Shown: piece after piece, positions 23,608-34,810 of the stretch
Numbering within the stretch: position 1 is the first letter of the stretch
Layout of the letters: each line of letters begins with the position of its first letter
Source: Locusta migratoria
Lineage: Eukaryota > Arthropoda > Insecta > Orthoptera > Acrididae
Length of the DNA stretch: 64,000 nt
NCBI GenBank assembly: GCA_026315105.1
Contig: CM048748.1
Coordinates: 19,997,078-20,061,077 of the forward strand
Reading direction: 5' to 3'
Notes under the pieces: generated by a model
The model's database searches: none
Told to the model about the DNA's origin: nothing
Seen by the model: only the letters and a program-made list of their open reading frames with translations
Position numbers and translations under genes: made by a program

Positions 23608-23781
23608 TTTCCACATCATCTTTGGTTTCAGATTTCAAAGCACTTTTTAATTGGCTGCTTCCAGTCTCCACATTCATTTGCTCTTGTGCTCTGTCTACTT
23701 CTTCAATTTTCTTGGTTGAAGGAAACAACGATTTAAGACTTCGCTGCTTCTGCCCCTTTACATCTTTCCCATGTGGAGAAC
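23608..23781 (-). CDS. DNMT1: DNA methyltransferase 1, exon with PCNA-binding (PIP-like) motif
   Basis: This 174-nt exon has acceptor CTTTTTTTAG and donor A|GTAAGTG. It encodes GSPHGKDVKGQKQRSLKSLF, then PSTKKIEEVDRAQEQMN and a charged tail ending SETKDDVE. QRSLKSLF fits the loose PIP-box pattern Q-x-x-(L/I)-x-x-(x)-F and stands where human DNMT1 carries QTTITSHF, the motif that loads the enzyme on PCNA at replication forks. Upstream lysines (KDVKGQK) could belong to a nuclear localisation signal. Incoming phase 1+2 and outgoing phase 1 fit the neighbouring exons. Confidence 0.86.
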
Positions 23782-23927
23782 CTAAAAAAAGTAAGTGACC
23801 AAAATACAAAATCAAATATGCCACACACAGCAGATATTTGAAAGTGTCATGAAATGACACTAGCCCATATTCAAAAGGATGTCATTAACAAAAAAAAAAA
23901 AAAAAAAAACAAAAAAAAAAGATTTAG

Positions 23928-24138
23928 CCGGCCGCGGTGGCCGAGGGGACTGAGGCGCTCCAGTCACAGTCTGCACGGCCACTACGGTCGGGGGTTCGAA
24001 ACCCCCCCCCCCCCCCCTCAGGCATGGATATTTGTGCTGTCCTTAGTCTTAACTAGTTCATAAGTAGTTTGTAAGCTTAGGGACTGATGACCCCGTAATT
24101 AAGTCCCATAAGTGCTACAAACATTTTTTTGAACAAAA
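23928..24138 (+). mobile_element. tRNA-derived SINE (Leu/Ser-type head)
   Basis: The head GCCGGCCGCGGTGGCCGAGG is followed by a B-box GGGGGTTCGAAACC, a poly-C run, and the tail ACTGATGACCCCGTAATTAA. It belongs to the same superfamily as 7553-7755 and 60470-60658. An A-rich run of about 30 bp precedes it. No clear target duplication was found. Confidence 0.85.
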
Positions 24139-25109
24139 AATGCCCACATTGAACTGAGTGGCAACTTCACTTCTGAAAGTAGTTCACATAAGTATACGTA
24201 TTACTGGGGCCAAAATTTAAGGCAATTCTTACAACTGTATTACATTTTATAATTGAATTCCAACCTGGATTTTCCAATATTACATTTTATATATGATGAT
24301 ATGGATTGGGTGTATTGTTAAGTTTACACTTGCAAGTAAAGTGATGCAACAGCAAGTCACGTGATGACAGATATAGCAGTGGCATAATGGGCTGTCATTT
24401 TCACATGTTCCTGTCAGAATTGAAGTTGAAGTATTTGCAATTTGGTGCCAACTGAGATTATTAAGACAGATAATCATGTTTTCATTCAGTTTATCACATT
24501 AGAATTGAGCTAAAAGTCCAATAAGAAGAAAAAGTGTAACTATTGTTTTTTGACAAGGCTTTTTGCACACAAAAACCTAAACATATACAAATGAATAGCC
24601 ATTCTCAATCAATTACGAATAACAAAAGTAAATTTCAATTAACATTTGATCTGCATATAGAGTTCTTTTAAAATGGCCTACAGGAAAACCCAAAGGAACA
24701 GCATAAATATTGAAAAAAAATCATTTGTAATGCATTTGAATGGTTATTTGTCTTCACATGTTCTTATACCATTCATCCAATTATGATTTAACTTCAGTTA
24801 ATTAATCTCAGTACACCTGCCAACGACTACAACACATAGTTCAGGAGATGTGACATAACAAATGATGATATGGATATATCCAGATTTATGCATCCATTGT
24901 TGGAGAATTGTTATTAAGACTAAACAAATAGAAAATTTACCTGTAAATTATCCTAAACTTAAATCTAAGAGATTCTGAACCAAGATGTTTGCAACTGTCA
25001 CATCATTGCATTGAAATAAACATTTTATATAATTAGTGAAATACATTTTTGACATGCGTTGCAAATATCTGTTAATAAAAAGGAAAGTGCAGGTTAGAAT
25101 TCAACAATA
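24139..25109. other. DNMT1 intron, nothing recognised
   Basis: AT-rich sequence with no open frame or repeat identified. Confidence 0.35.
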
Positions 25110-25210
25110 TGAGGAGAATAGTTTACAACTCACCACAAAGACAGACAAGTTGTGACAGGCACATAGAAAGAACACTCAAACACAGACACAAAACTGTCAT
25201 CTCCGACCAC
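25110..25210 (-). repeat. Left half of the Penelope-tail palindrome family
   Basis: AGTTTACAACTCACCACAAA and TTGTGACAGGCACATAGAAA match the left arm at 6655-6700 with substitutions. The right arm is absent. Confidence 0.65.
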
Positions 25211-26009
25211 TACACTTCTAATGACACATTGTGGTGAGAGGTTGTAGAAGGGGAAAATTTTTGAAGGCCAGTGCAATTGTTCTGTAAAAGCAGAATGACT
25301 TAATCGTTGCATGCAATTGCTGTTCAAAAACACACACCTGTACAGAAAAATTAAAAAAAAAGCATACCTGAAAAAGTTTTGGTGCGAGTTTGTTGACTGC
25401 AGCTGCATCCAACAATGAAGTCATTCTGGTTTTACAGAGCAAATGCACTGGCTTACAAAAATTAACAGTTTCCAAATTTCCTTTCTTGCGAAAAGCATTA
25501 TTCTAGAAATATACGAGTATAGCACAACTCAAATGTAGTAAGTATGGTTCCATATTAGTAACAACATCAATCTTATCGCACTGAATTACTTTGATGGCTA
25601 CGCAGAGTCCTGAGTGGCACATGCCAGGCAAATATTTCTGCCCGACAGGACCTCTGAGTGCAGTCTGTCCTCTGTGAATATTCGTACTCAAATAAGCCTA
25701 TGCCCAAGCACAGCATGCTAGATCGAATGAAATCCCAATTGGCAAACCACCTTAAGTCAATTGGTTGGTTTTAAGAATATACTGGTGATCTTTATGTAGA
25801 ATTTAGTACTGACCAATGTTGTAAGGGTGGTTTTTTTTTATGGGGCAAGTATTATTGTGTTATTGTGGATGTTACGAGTAAGTCGGTGCGTAATAGATTA
25901 AGGATAGTGGCTAAATATACAATTTCAGTGAATGGCTTGAGGAAATCATACTGTGTGTTGGGAACTAGTAGAAAAACAGAAGTAATATGTCAATTTAAGA
26001 ATAATCTTC
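25211..26009. other. DNMT1 intron, nothing recognised
   Basis: No gene or repeat was recognised. Confidence 0.35.
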
Positions 26010-28590
26010 ACTGCCACCACTATGAACCACAGACATTGTCGAGTTGAGGTGGCTTGCGTGCTTCAGCAATACAGATAGCTGTACTGTAGGTGCAACCACA
26101 GTGGAGGGGTATCTGTGGAGAGGACAGACAAACGTGTGGTTCCTGAGGAGGGCAGCAGACTTTTCATTAGTCACAGAGGCAACAGTGGATGATTGATGAG
26201 CTGGCCTTGTAACATCAGATAATGTGGCAAAGCCATGCAGTTACTGCCAATGGATGAAACCAAGGGGAAACTACTGTCATTAATCTTCCTGAAGACATGC
26301 AGCTCTACTGTATGAATATATGATGATGACATGTAAAATATTCCGGATGTAAAGCAGTCCACCATTGTAGTATACAACCCAATGAACCGACATAACAATT
26401 TCAATTAGTTTATTTAAATACCATTTATGGAGAAATATTTTCTTCTGACTATTTTTCAGATCAGTTATCAATTATTTTCAATGTAAAGTTGAATGTAAAT
26501 GAACTTAATGTAATTTGCAGGCTCTATGAACCTGTTTGTTTAATGAGATGAAGAGATTTTGTTAGATTATTGTTGGAGACTGATGTGAGATGAGAGTGGT
26601 GGTTTCAAGTTCGAGACAATAATGTATTCTTTAGAAGAATAGAGGAGTGTATTCTACCATAAACTCCTATAAAGTCACTGGGCAGTAAATGCTTGTTACA
26701 AATATTCTCTCTGATCTGTCCAAAAAGTCATCTCCGGAATTATTACAAGTCCAAGTATATTTATACAAAGAAGAAAATGCACAAGGAACAGAGTAGCTGG
26801 GCCTCACATTGCGTCATCTTAATTGTAGATTCAAGCCAGAAGACTAAATTTTACTTCAATTACAACAAAATAATGAGTTATTTAAGTGACAGTGCTATAC
26901 CAATTTACCATACACGGTACTGTAGAATTTCAAGTTCTGCAGAGGTAACACTACACCATTCGCATCTCCGGGCGGGGAATACTCAGGAGGATGTAGTCAT
27001 CAAGAAAAACAAAACAAGCATTCTGCGGATCGGAGTGTGGAATGTTCTATCCCTCAATTGAGTAGGTAATTTAGAAAATTTGAAAAGAGAATGGATAGGT
27101 TAAAATAGATATGGTGGGGATTAGGCAAATTCGGTGGCAGAATGAAAAGGATTTTAGGTCAAGTACATACAGGGTTATAAACACAAAATCAGTTGGTGGT
27201 AACACAGGAGTAGGTCCAATAATGAATAAGAAAACAGAAATGCAGGTAAATTACTATGAACAGCATAGTGAATGCATTACGCAAAGATAGACGAAAGCCA
27301 ACACTTGCCACAGTAGTACAAGTTCATATGCCAACTAGCTCTGCCGACAATGAGGAGATCAAACAAATGGAAGGGGAAATGAAAGAAATTATTCAGACCA
27401 TTAAATGAGGAAAAAACTTGATTGTGATGGGGGACTGCAACTCTGTAGTGGGAAAGGAAAAGAAATTTAGGAGGTAAATGTGGAATGAGGAGAAGAAATG
27501 AAAGAGTAGACCGCCTGGTAGAATTTTGTGCAGAGCACAAAATAATCATCACAAACACTTGGTTTAACCATCATGAAGGGTTATATACATATAAGAGACC
27601 AGGAGACACTGGGAAGTACCAAATTAACTTTATAATGGTAAGGCAAAGGTTTAGAAACCAGGTTTTAAACTGTAAGACACATCCAGGAGCAAATGTAGAC
27701 TCTGACCATAACTTATTGGTTATGAACTGTAGACTAAAACTTAAGAAAATGGAGAAAGGTAGAAAATTAAGGAGGAACCAGAGGTGGCTGAGTTTTATAG
27801 GGAAGATTAGGCAAGTATTGTCTGAAATAGGGTAACTAATGCAGTACAAGAAGAATGGGTAGCACTGAGAGACAGTAGTGAAGGCTGCAGAGGATCATAT
27901 AGGCAGAAAGACAAGGCCTAATAGAAATCCCAAGTGAAGCAGGGAAAAGGAAGTACAGACATTTGAAAAATGAGGTAGACGGGAAGTGCAGACCAGCTAA
28001 GCAGGAGTGGCTACGGGACAAATGCAAGACCGTAGAAGAACGTATAACTGGGGGGAAGATAGATCCCACCTACAGGAAAATAAGAGAGACTTTTGGAGAC
28101 AAGAAAAGCAGTGGTACGAATATCAAGAACTCAGACAGAAAACCAGTACTAAGCAAAGAAGGGAAAGCCAAAAGGTGGAAGGAATATATAGAAGACCTAT
28201 ACAAAGGAAATAAACTTGAAAACAGTATTCTAGAAATGGAAGACGAGGAACAGGAAGATGTGATAGGAAATACTATACTGCGAGAAGTATTTGACAGAGC
28301 ACTACACGATTTGAGTAGAAACAAGGCCTCTGGGGTAGATGATGTTCTGTCTGAACTGCTATTATCATTAAGAGAGCTAGTCATAAAAAAAATTGTTCCA
28401 ACTGGTATGCAAGATGTATGGAACACGAGAAAATCCCTCGGACTTCAAGAAGAATATCGTGATTCCAATTCCTAAGAAAGCAAGTGCAGACAAATGTGAA
28501 TATTACAGAACTATCATTTTTTAATAAATCATGGTTGCAAAATATTAACATGAATTATTTATAGACGAATGGAAAGACTGGTTGAATCTG
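26010..28590 (+). mobile_element. RTE-type LINE, second copy, split by a solo LTR
   Basis: The leader at 26013-26360 aligns with 16075-16420 (CATTGTCGAGTTGAGGTGGC and following). The coding region resumes at 26956 and includes ILRIGVWNVLSLN (endonuclease start, then a stop), VMGDCNSVVG with the catalytic tryptophan of GDWN changed to cysteine, ANVDSDHNLLV, and RNKASGVDDVLSELL. It stops near 28590 after RRMERLVESDL, so the RT core and 3' end are missing. Many frameshifts are present. It is more decayed than the 16070 copy. Confidence 0.88.
26366..26955. mobile_element. Solo LTR, 590 bp, with 4-bp target duplication
   Basis: The segment begins TGTAGT and ends with the inverse ACTACA. It is bounded by CCAT at 26362-26365 and 26956-26959. 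Removing it restores the RTE leader exactly where the 16070 copy reads across. There is no coding content. A 4-bp duplication with TG...CA ends fits a Ty3/gypsy-type integrase; the solo state implies LTR-LTR recombination. No second copy is in the window to confirm the ends. Confidence 0.85.
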
Positions 28591-29200
28591 ACCTTAACAG
28601 CCACACATCCCAACAGCATGGAGCACACCTTAGGGCTGAGGTTTTCGAGGTATTTCCTTCCTCACGACCCGGGCCATCAAGCCAAGAGCCCAACAATGTT
28701 CCACCATCAAGCCACACAGTGGTTGCTGAAATGTGCCCAGAGGTTACAGTGTCTTAGAGGACTGGTGGTACTTACCAGTCCCCAACTCGGGCCCCCGGGT
28801 TAGCCCAGTCCGCACCCAGCAAATCAACGCTCAGTGGGGATGGGAAGTTCCGCATTACATGATGGATTGTAAAGGCTGGGAATTTGAATTGCGCCAATGA
28901 ATACAATGGGTGGGGAAAGGTGTAGTGGTGTGTGGAGAGGGAGCAGAGGGAGGGGGGTGGATTTGAAACGATAAAAATAAAGAAATTAAAGTAATTAAGG
29001 TGATATCGTAAGTGGCGACACAATGATATTTTCATGATTTGGACTCGCGACCAGGACACCACACCCTCGTTCCTTCACAACCTCAACTCCTCCTCTCCCA
29101 TGAGTTTCACTTGGTCCTTCTCATCCTGGCAAATCATCTTCCTGGATGTTAACCTCCATCTCTCTGACAGCTTCATCCACACCTCCGTCCACATTAAAAC

Positions 29201-30428
29201 TACTACCGTATTTGCCGGCGTATAAGGCACACTTTTCTCCTACAAAAATTGGTCCAAAAAACTGGATGCATCTTAAACGTTAGTTGCCAGTTAAAGAAGG
29301 TCCTAAAAGTTCAATTTCAAATCAAGGGATTAAAAAAAAAAATTGTGTAAAATGCAAGAAATAATGTTTTAAGCAGTCAAATAATATTCTAAGGTTCTCT
29401 CTTATAGTTTTGTGGTTTACCTTTGATACATGTACAAAATATGCACCAAAATACCCACCAGGAGCTTTATTATGTAGTAAAGGTTATGTGAATTTTGTAC
29501 CGTTTTTAGTGAAAAATCCTGTAATGATGTCATTCATTATTTGAATAATAAAACACTGCTCACATATTTGTGCATGTCTCACCTGGCGATATTTGAGAAA
29601 TTATTCACATTCTTATACAGTGCGCCAAGCAATACACAGATGCAAACCATCCACCATTCTTGCAGTTAATGGAACATCACAAAAATACATAAATATTTGC
29701 ACTTCACAATAAATTCTCAAAAACATCATTTTAAACACGAAAACCCCTACTTGTTGTGCTGACTGATACTCGTCTCAGTGTCTGACGGGAGCAATCTTAA
29801 GCAGCGCACGTAGGTGGCAATGTCATAAGCCTTTACAGCGATTTACAGATAAAAACAACAGTCTAGTTCACAAAATTTGACAATTTATTACTGCAGGTAA
29901 CCGGTTTCTATCTAAGATTAGATCATCTTCAGACCTCTCGCTGCAGACATTCAAGCGGTGAGCAGTCGCCGCTCACTCACCGATTGAACAACTACAGCGA
30001 GAGGTCTGAAGATGATCTAATCTTAGATCGAAACCGGTTACCTGCAGTAATAAATTGTCAAATTTTGCAAACTACACTTATTTTTTTCTTTAAATAATTA
30101 TAAGTTCAGTGTTTTTCCAAATAAGGAAACCATGTTTTCCAAACTGGTTTACAGCGATCTCGTCAACTATTGCGCCAGTCATTGTGCACCGTAAACAACT
30201 TATGCAAAATATCCATGTGAATAAACAGAAGCTGTCAAGAAACTTGTCTGCATAGAATTTATTAACACCATTTGAAGGCACCCTATTAGATATTTGATGT
30301 ACACGAACTAATGTATTATGATTATATTGTAATAGATGTATTAATGTGCGATTTTTTTTCCTAAAAGAAAAATAAAAATAAAAGAGTCTTAAAACTGGGG
30401 TGCACCTTATATGCTGGCAAATACAATA
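29201..30428. mobile_element. hAT-like DNA element inserted in the Penelope copy
   Basis: This 1228-bp insert is bounded by 8-bp repeats ATTAAAAC (29193-29200) and ATTAAAAA (30429-30436), one mismatch. Its ends are inverted: GTATTTGCCGGCGTATAAGG near the left end and the inverse CCTTATATGCTGGCAAATAC near the right end. The 8-bp duplication suggests hAT. No transposase is recognised; an open frame at 30090-30491 on the minus strand has no known domain. Confidence 0.75.
29864..30077. repeat. About 214-bp palindrome nested in the hAT-like element
   Basis: The left arm contains TTTATTACTGCAGGTAACCG and GATTAGATCATCTTCAGACC. The right arm is the near-perfect inverse, about 75-80 bp each, around a centre of about 45 bp. 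It is a foldback MITE type. Single-stranded forms would make a long hairpin. Confidence 0.88.
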
Positions 30429-31479
30429 ATTAAAAACAGTACCTGCACTATGATAGCTGCCATCTATTCCGCATAAAAAAATCCCTCCCATATAGCCATA
30501 CCACCCACAGATGGTGACTTTGCAGTCATATGAAGCCCCTTACCCATGATGCTGAAAGCCTCACAAAACACAGACATTACCCTCCTGATCTAGTCCGCAA
30601 ACAGATTTGCCATGCCATATCCCCACACACCACAAATCCTCCTTCCACCTCAAGTAAACAGTCACAATGGAGTGTCCTCTTTTGTCACCCAATACCATCC
30701 TGTACCGAAACAACTAAATCACATCCTTCGTATGTCGTCACGCCCTCAAACGAGAGACATCCTACCAAAATCCTTCCGACTCCTCCTAAAGTGGTGTTCA
30801 CTCGCCCACCCAACATCCACAATTTCCTGGTCCACCCCTATGCCACTCCCAATCCCTTACCACAGGGATCATATTTCTGTGAAAGACTCTGATGCATAAC
30901 CTGCCCAATCCACCCACCCAACACTTCCCTCCAGTCCTGTCACATGCTTATTCTGATCCATAGTCGGGCCACCTGTGAAAGCAGCTATGTGATACATCAA
31001 CTCTGCTGCAAACATTGCACAGCATTTTATATTGGCATGACAATAAACCAGCTCTCCATTGGGATTAACAGCAACTACCAAACTCTGGCAAAAAACAAAA
31101 TAGACCACCCTGTGGCTTAGAATGCAGCTGAACACCACATTCTGGATTTCAATGGCTGCTTCACTACCCGAGCCATCTGGATCTTCCTCTCCACCAACAG
31201 TTCTTCTGAATTGTACAGATGGGAGTTGTCCCTTCAACACATTCTGCAGTCCCACAACCATCCTGGTCTCAGCGTAAGGTAACTTCCCAACCCTACACCC
31301 TATGCGTAACATCCACCCCCCCCCTTTCTTCTTTCACCAATCATTATCCTGCATCTCATATCTTCCTTGCTACTGTGGTTCTCCACTTACAATAACCCCT
31401 TAATTACTTTTTATGTATTTCTTTCCTACTATCTTTTCTTATTATTTTTATAATTTCAAATCTACCCCCCCCCCCCCCC

Positions 31480-31720
31480 CGCACTACTCCACCACATTCC
31501 CCTCTACCTCCCTTTTATCCTTTCCCCGCCATTTCCTTTCATTGTATTCATTGGCATAATTTCAATTCCTGCCCATCACAGGCTTTACAATCCATCATGC
31601 AACATGGAACTTTCCATCCCCACCTTTACACAGCATTCTTCCCCCTCCACTCCCCACCTCAATCACAGTTTAGATGCTTGTGGCACTGGAGTGGCCGGAC
31701 ATAGTGGTTGTGTGTGTATA
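31480..31720. other. Penelope 3' segment with poly-C run
   Basis: This is non-coding tail of the second Penelope copy. A C run occurs near 31467-31482, and the block that is repeated inverted at 28840-28905 lies here. Confidence 0.5.
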
Positions 31721-32064
31721 GTTGTCTGATTGTGTGAATGAATGTGTTTCTTCTTCCATGGCTGAAAATTTAAGTTTTGTGATTATTTTCGTTCCTGTCA
31801 GCAGCTCGGGCAGCCTCTTTAGTACGACCATAAACAGTTTCACACAGACATTACAATTTATTGAGTTTAAAAAAATAGATAATTATCTAATCATTTCATG
31901 CAGTAACCAATAAATAAAATAAGGGTTAAAATTTACCTACCATCCCAGCAGTCTCACATGATTATGTTGACAACATCAACAACACAGTAGAAAATCTTTG
32001 CCAAAATGTTAATATTCTTAGAAACCCACATAGAATGACATTAGTGTTTCATAGAGACCATGAG

Positions 32065-33421
32065 CTGTTCCTGCTCTGTGGTTGACAGGTCCTTGTATGT
32101 ACCCTCATCCGCTAAGTAAAACTTATCACCCTCGGAAAATGAAGCCTTCATGATGGAGTATTTGCATAGGCATTTGATTGGCTAATGCAAACGTCACATG
32201 TTTGCCAACAATACAATGCAAGGCCACCAGGACAGTAAGTAATATTTAACCGATATAAGTATCTCGAAAACTTCTAGTCACTTTTCCATCAATGGGTTAA
32301 ATTTCTTACTTTTAATTTTAGCAGCCTGGCGTGCTGTCGACAAAGGATGAAAATAGTGGGAATTGTGTAATATTGTCAATGGACAATCATGTTGCAGAAT
32401 CTAATAAGACTTGCTGGTTTCTTAATCAGAATAAACAAATACATTTGGTTGTTTGAAATTTAACATTTTGTTTTGTTGCAATATGTCACTAGAACTGATG
32501 TTGCTAATGAAATGTTCCCTTTATGATGATAATTTAGTGACCAGACAAAGGTACATACAAGAACTTGTTAACTGTGGAGCAGGAACAGCACTGATAATTT
32601 ACTTCAATATCAACAAAACACATTAATTTCCTCTTATATAAAATTTTACCCGAGTCATAGTCCTTGCAGTTGACAGTTAAAGTGCTGTTTATGAGTCCAT
32701 GACCGGCGCTTGTCGAGTAGATGTTGAATGACAGGAATTGCATTCGAGCAGCGAATAAGAATGTGTGTTTCACTGTTTAGTAAGTTTGGTGTCTGTTTTG
32801 AAATATGTTCTAGCTTTTATGTGCAGCATTTTTAGAATTGTAATTGATATTTCCATTTATAATCCGAAATGATTGTGATTTTTTACCGGTTTTTACGAGA
32901 TATATGGAAGGTGCAATTGTGACGGAGTGATATAGCCTACCGAACAACTGACCATTGATGTGTATTTACGATGATAATTAAATGTCTCACCGGACAAGGG
33001 TACGGCAACAACCTGTCAACCATAGAGCAGGAACGCCATTAATTATTTTTTGGTGAACAGAAAAGGTACATGCTCTTTCAAAAGTCATTGACGTCGAATG
33101 AGGGAAATACTTGTGTCCTTCATGAAATAAAAAATGCTGTTCCAACTCTATAGTTGACAGGTTCTTGATGTACCCTTGTCCAATGGCTATTTTAAATAGT
33201 CTCTTAAGTACTACATATTTACAAACCATAAAGACTAAAGCTACTTCTTACTGGCCACTCGACTGCGACTCCCGTAAATCATTGTGCCATTGCTAATGTT
33301 TACATGTGAAGCACCAGCCGCAGACTCAAACTGCACTTTAACCCTGTCAACCATGAAATTAATAATTAATGCTGTTCCTACTATATGGCTGACAGGTTCT
33401 TGTACATACTCTTATCCAGTA
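32065..33421. repeat. Cluster of MITE terminal repeats (GGACAAGGGTAC family)
   Basis: Five copies of one roughly 50-bp motif occur: plus at 32534-32590 and 32985-33037, minus at 32065-32115, 33135-33187 and 33368-33421. The core on plus is GACAAGGGTACxxxxAAxAAC, then CTGTCAACCATAGAGCAGGA. The 32985-33187 pair makes a compact 203-bp inverted-repeat element. The 32534 and 33421 copies could be the ends of an outer element that contains it. The copy at 32065 is unpaired. The superfamily is unknown. Confidence 0.65.
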
Positions 33422-33732
33422 AGTAAATTACTGAGCATACTAAAGGAAACGTTATCAACATTAACCATTAGCTCACTACACCATCAGTAGCCTACATAAA
33501 ACTTCACAATTCATCAAAATGAGTGAATGAGGAGACATCAAACTTTCTTTTACATCCTTTGTTTCTTACCGCGTTTTCACATAACAATTAAAACTTAATT
33601 CCAATTGTCCACCTGCTTCTGGTCAATCACTTGTCACCTCTTTTTCCAGCCATTCTCAACCATTGCCAACCCAAATGTGCTTGGCCGCCAACATTGTAAG
33701 TAAAATTTAACCCATCAAAGATTTCAAGTTAC

Positions 33733-33878
33733 CTGATTTTCGCTTGGCCACACCGTTTTTCAAAGACAGCACAGTTCCGCCAGGTGAACCGGTGCCATTC
33801 AAAGGGCGGCGTTTGCTCCCACTTGCACAAGTACTATTCGCTTTGCGTTCTTGTGAACTACTGGCTTCACGGAGCACA
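33733..33878 (-). CDS. DNMT1: DNA methyltransferase 1, N-terminal low-complexity exon
   Basis: This 146-nt exon has acceptor TGTTTTTCAG and donor G|GTAACTTG. It reads VLREASSSQERKANSTCASG, SKRRPLNGTGSPGGTVLS and LKNGVAKRKSG, and joins in phase to the PIP exon (GSPHGKD). It is basic and serine-rich, as expected for the disordered N-terminus; SKRRP and AKRKS could be nuclear-localisation clusters. No in-frame ATG lies inside the exon, so translation must start upstream. The incoming phase needs a preceding exon ending with two bases of a codon. Identification rests on phase and splice-site agreement. Confidence 0.8.
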
Positions 33879-34329
33879 CTGAAAAACATTGCAGGTTGAA
33901 TTTATACTTTACATAACCACAAACTGAAAGATGATGATGGGCATGAATAAAATAAAATTAAGTAAATATTTAATTAATGGACTGTATGCTATCTTCATAG
34001 AATGTAAGGTATTTTATTGGGCTACTTCTCAAATTAAATTGAAATAAAAATGCATTGGAATGAACAAATACTATTCCCCTAGCCTTGTTTTGGTCCACAT
34101 TATCTACTCCCACAACATTTAAAGCAAAGTGAGGGGAGTAAGAGATTTAACTGTCCTAAATTAGAAAAGTGTTCATACTGTCACTGGATGACATATCTGG
34201 ACATGGGTCACTATTTAAAACTTGTTCTACCACATTCCAATAAAGTTTGTTGGTGTCTTAGAAGCACACTACATGCAATTTGCCAGTTATCTCCATTATA
34301 ATATCACAACTGCAAAACATTGAAGTATA
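33879..34329. other. DNMT1 intron, nothing recognised
   Basis: AT-rich, with no repeat or exon recognised. A DMAP-binding domain, which begins many DNMT1 proteins, was looked for on the minus strand and not seen. Confidence 0.35.
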
Positions 34330-34810
34330 TAAATGAAGGAAGATTGCAAGGACCAAAGAGATCATCTGTAATGAAAATACAGTTGGCATTATTCAAAAAA
34401 TAAACAAACAACAAAGCCCCATGGACAGAGAAAAACAGATGAATTACTTAAAAAGAGAGTAAACGTACTTCTGAAACAAATTCATTAAATCATTACTAAC
34501 AAAAAAATTCAGATGAGTGGAAAGAAGCAAGCATAGTACCAACCGATAATAGGGAATAACAGTAGACCTAACTATAAATGCATCTCATTAATTAGCACAA
34601 CCAACAAAGTACTTCCAGAAAAGATAGGACCCATATTAAAAGATGTAACAGAAGAGAACCAAAACGGATTTACAATAAATTGATCCCTCAATGATGACAT
34701 TCCTTCTACAAGAACAAATGTCAAAATATTGCATAGTTAACAAAACAAAAACAACAGTGTTTATTGCTTTTAAGAAAGTGTGTAGCTAACAGCATACAGA
34801 AGCACAAGAA
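34330..34810 (+). pseudogene. Non-LTR reverse transcriptase fingers remnant
   Basis: Across several frames the plus strand shows blocks like DEWKEASIVPT, RPNYKCISLISTTNKVLPE and EENQNGFTIN, followed by NKTKTTVFIAFKK. This is the fingers and motif A approach of a LINE RT. The family differs from the RTE copies here. It is heavily decayed and truncated at both ends. Confidence 0.6.

Larger units (their letters stand above)
28770..31850 (+). mobile_element. Penelope-like element, second copy, with inverted terminal segment and hAT insertion
   Basis: Coding blocks before and after the insertion at 29201-30428 run in Penelope order: SFTWSFSSWQIIFLDVNLHL (near 29100), then a block around 30720-30860, then a GIY-YIG block reading HCTAFYIGMTINQLSIGI with a CKHC-type lead (near 31000-31070), then STNSSSELYRWELSLQHIL (near 31190-31250). 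At the left, 28840-28905 is the reverse complement of about 31530-31625 (shared ATTGTATTCATTGGC and TTTACAATCCATCATG). This matches the inverted pseudo-LTR arrangement known for Penelope elements. Dead: stops and shifts throughout, and the RT core is absent. Confidence 0.83.

Noticed and set aside
30090..30491. 133-codon minus-strand open frame across the right end of the hAT-like insert
   Set aside because: It crosses the target duplication into Penelope sequence, so it cannot be an ancestral gene, and it shows no known motif.
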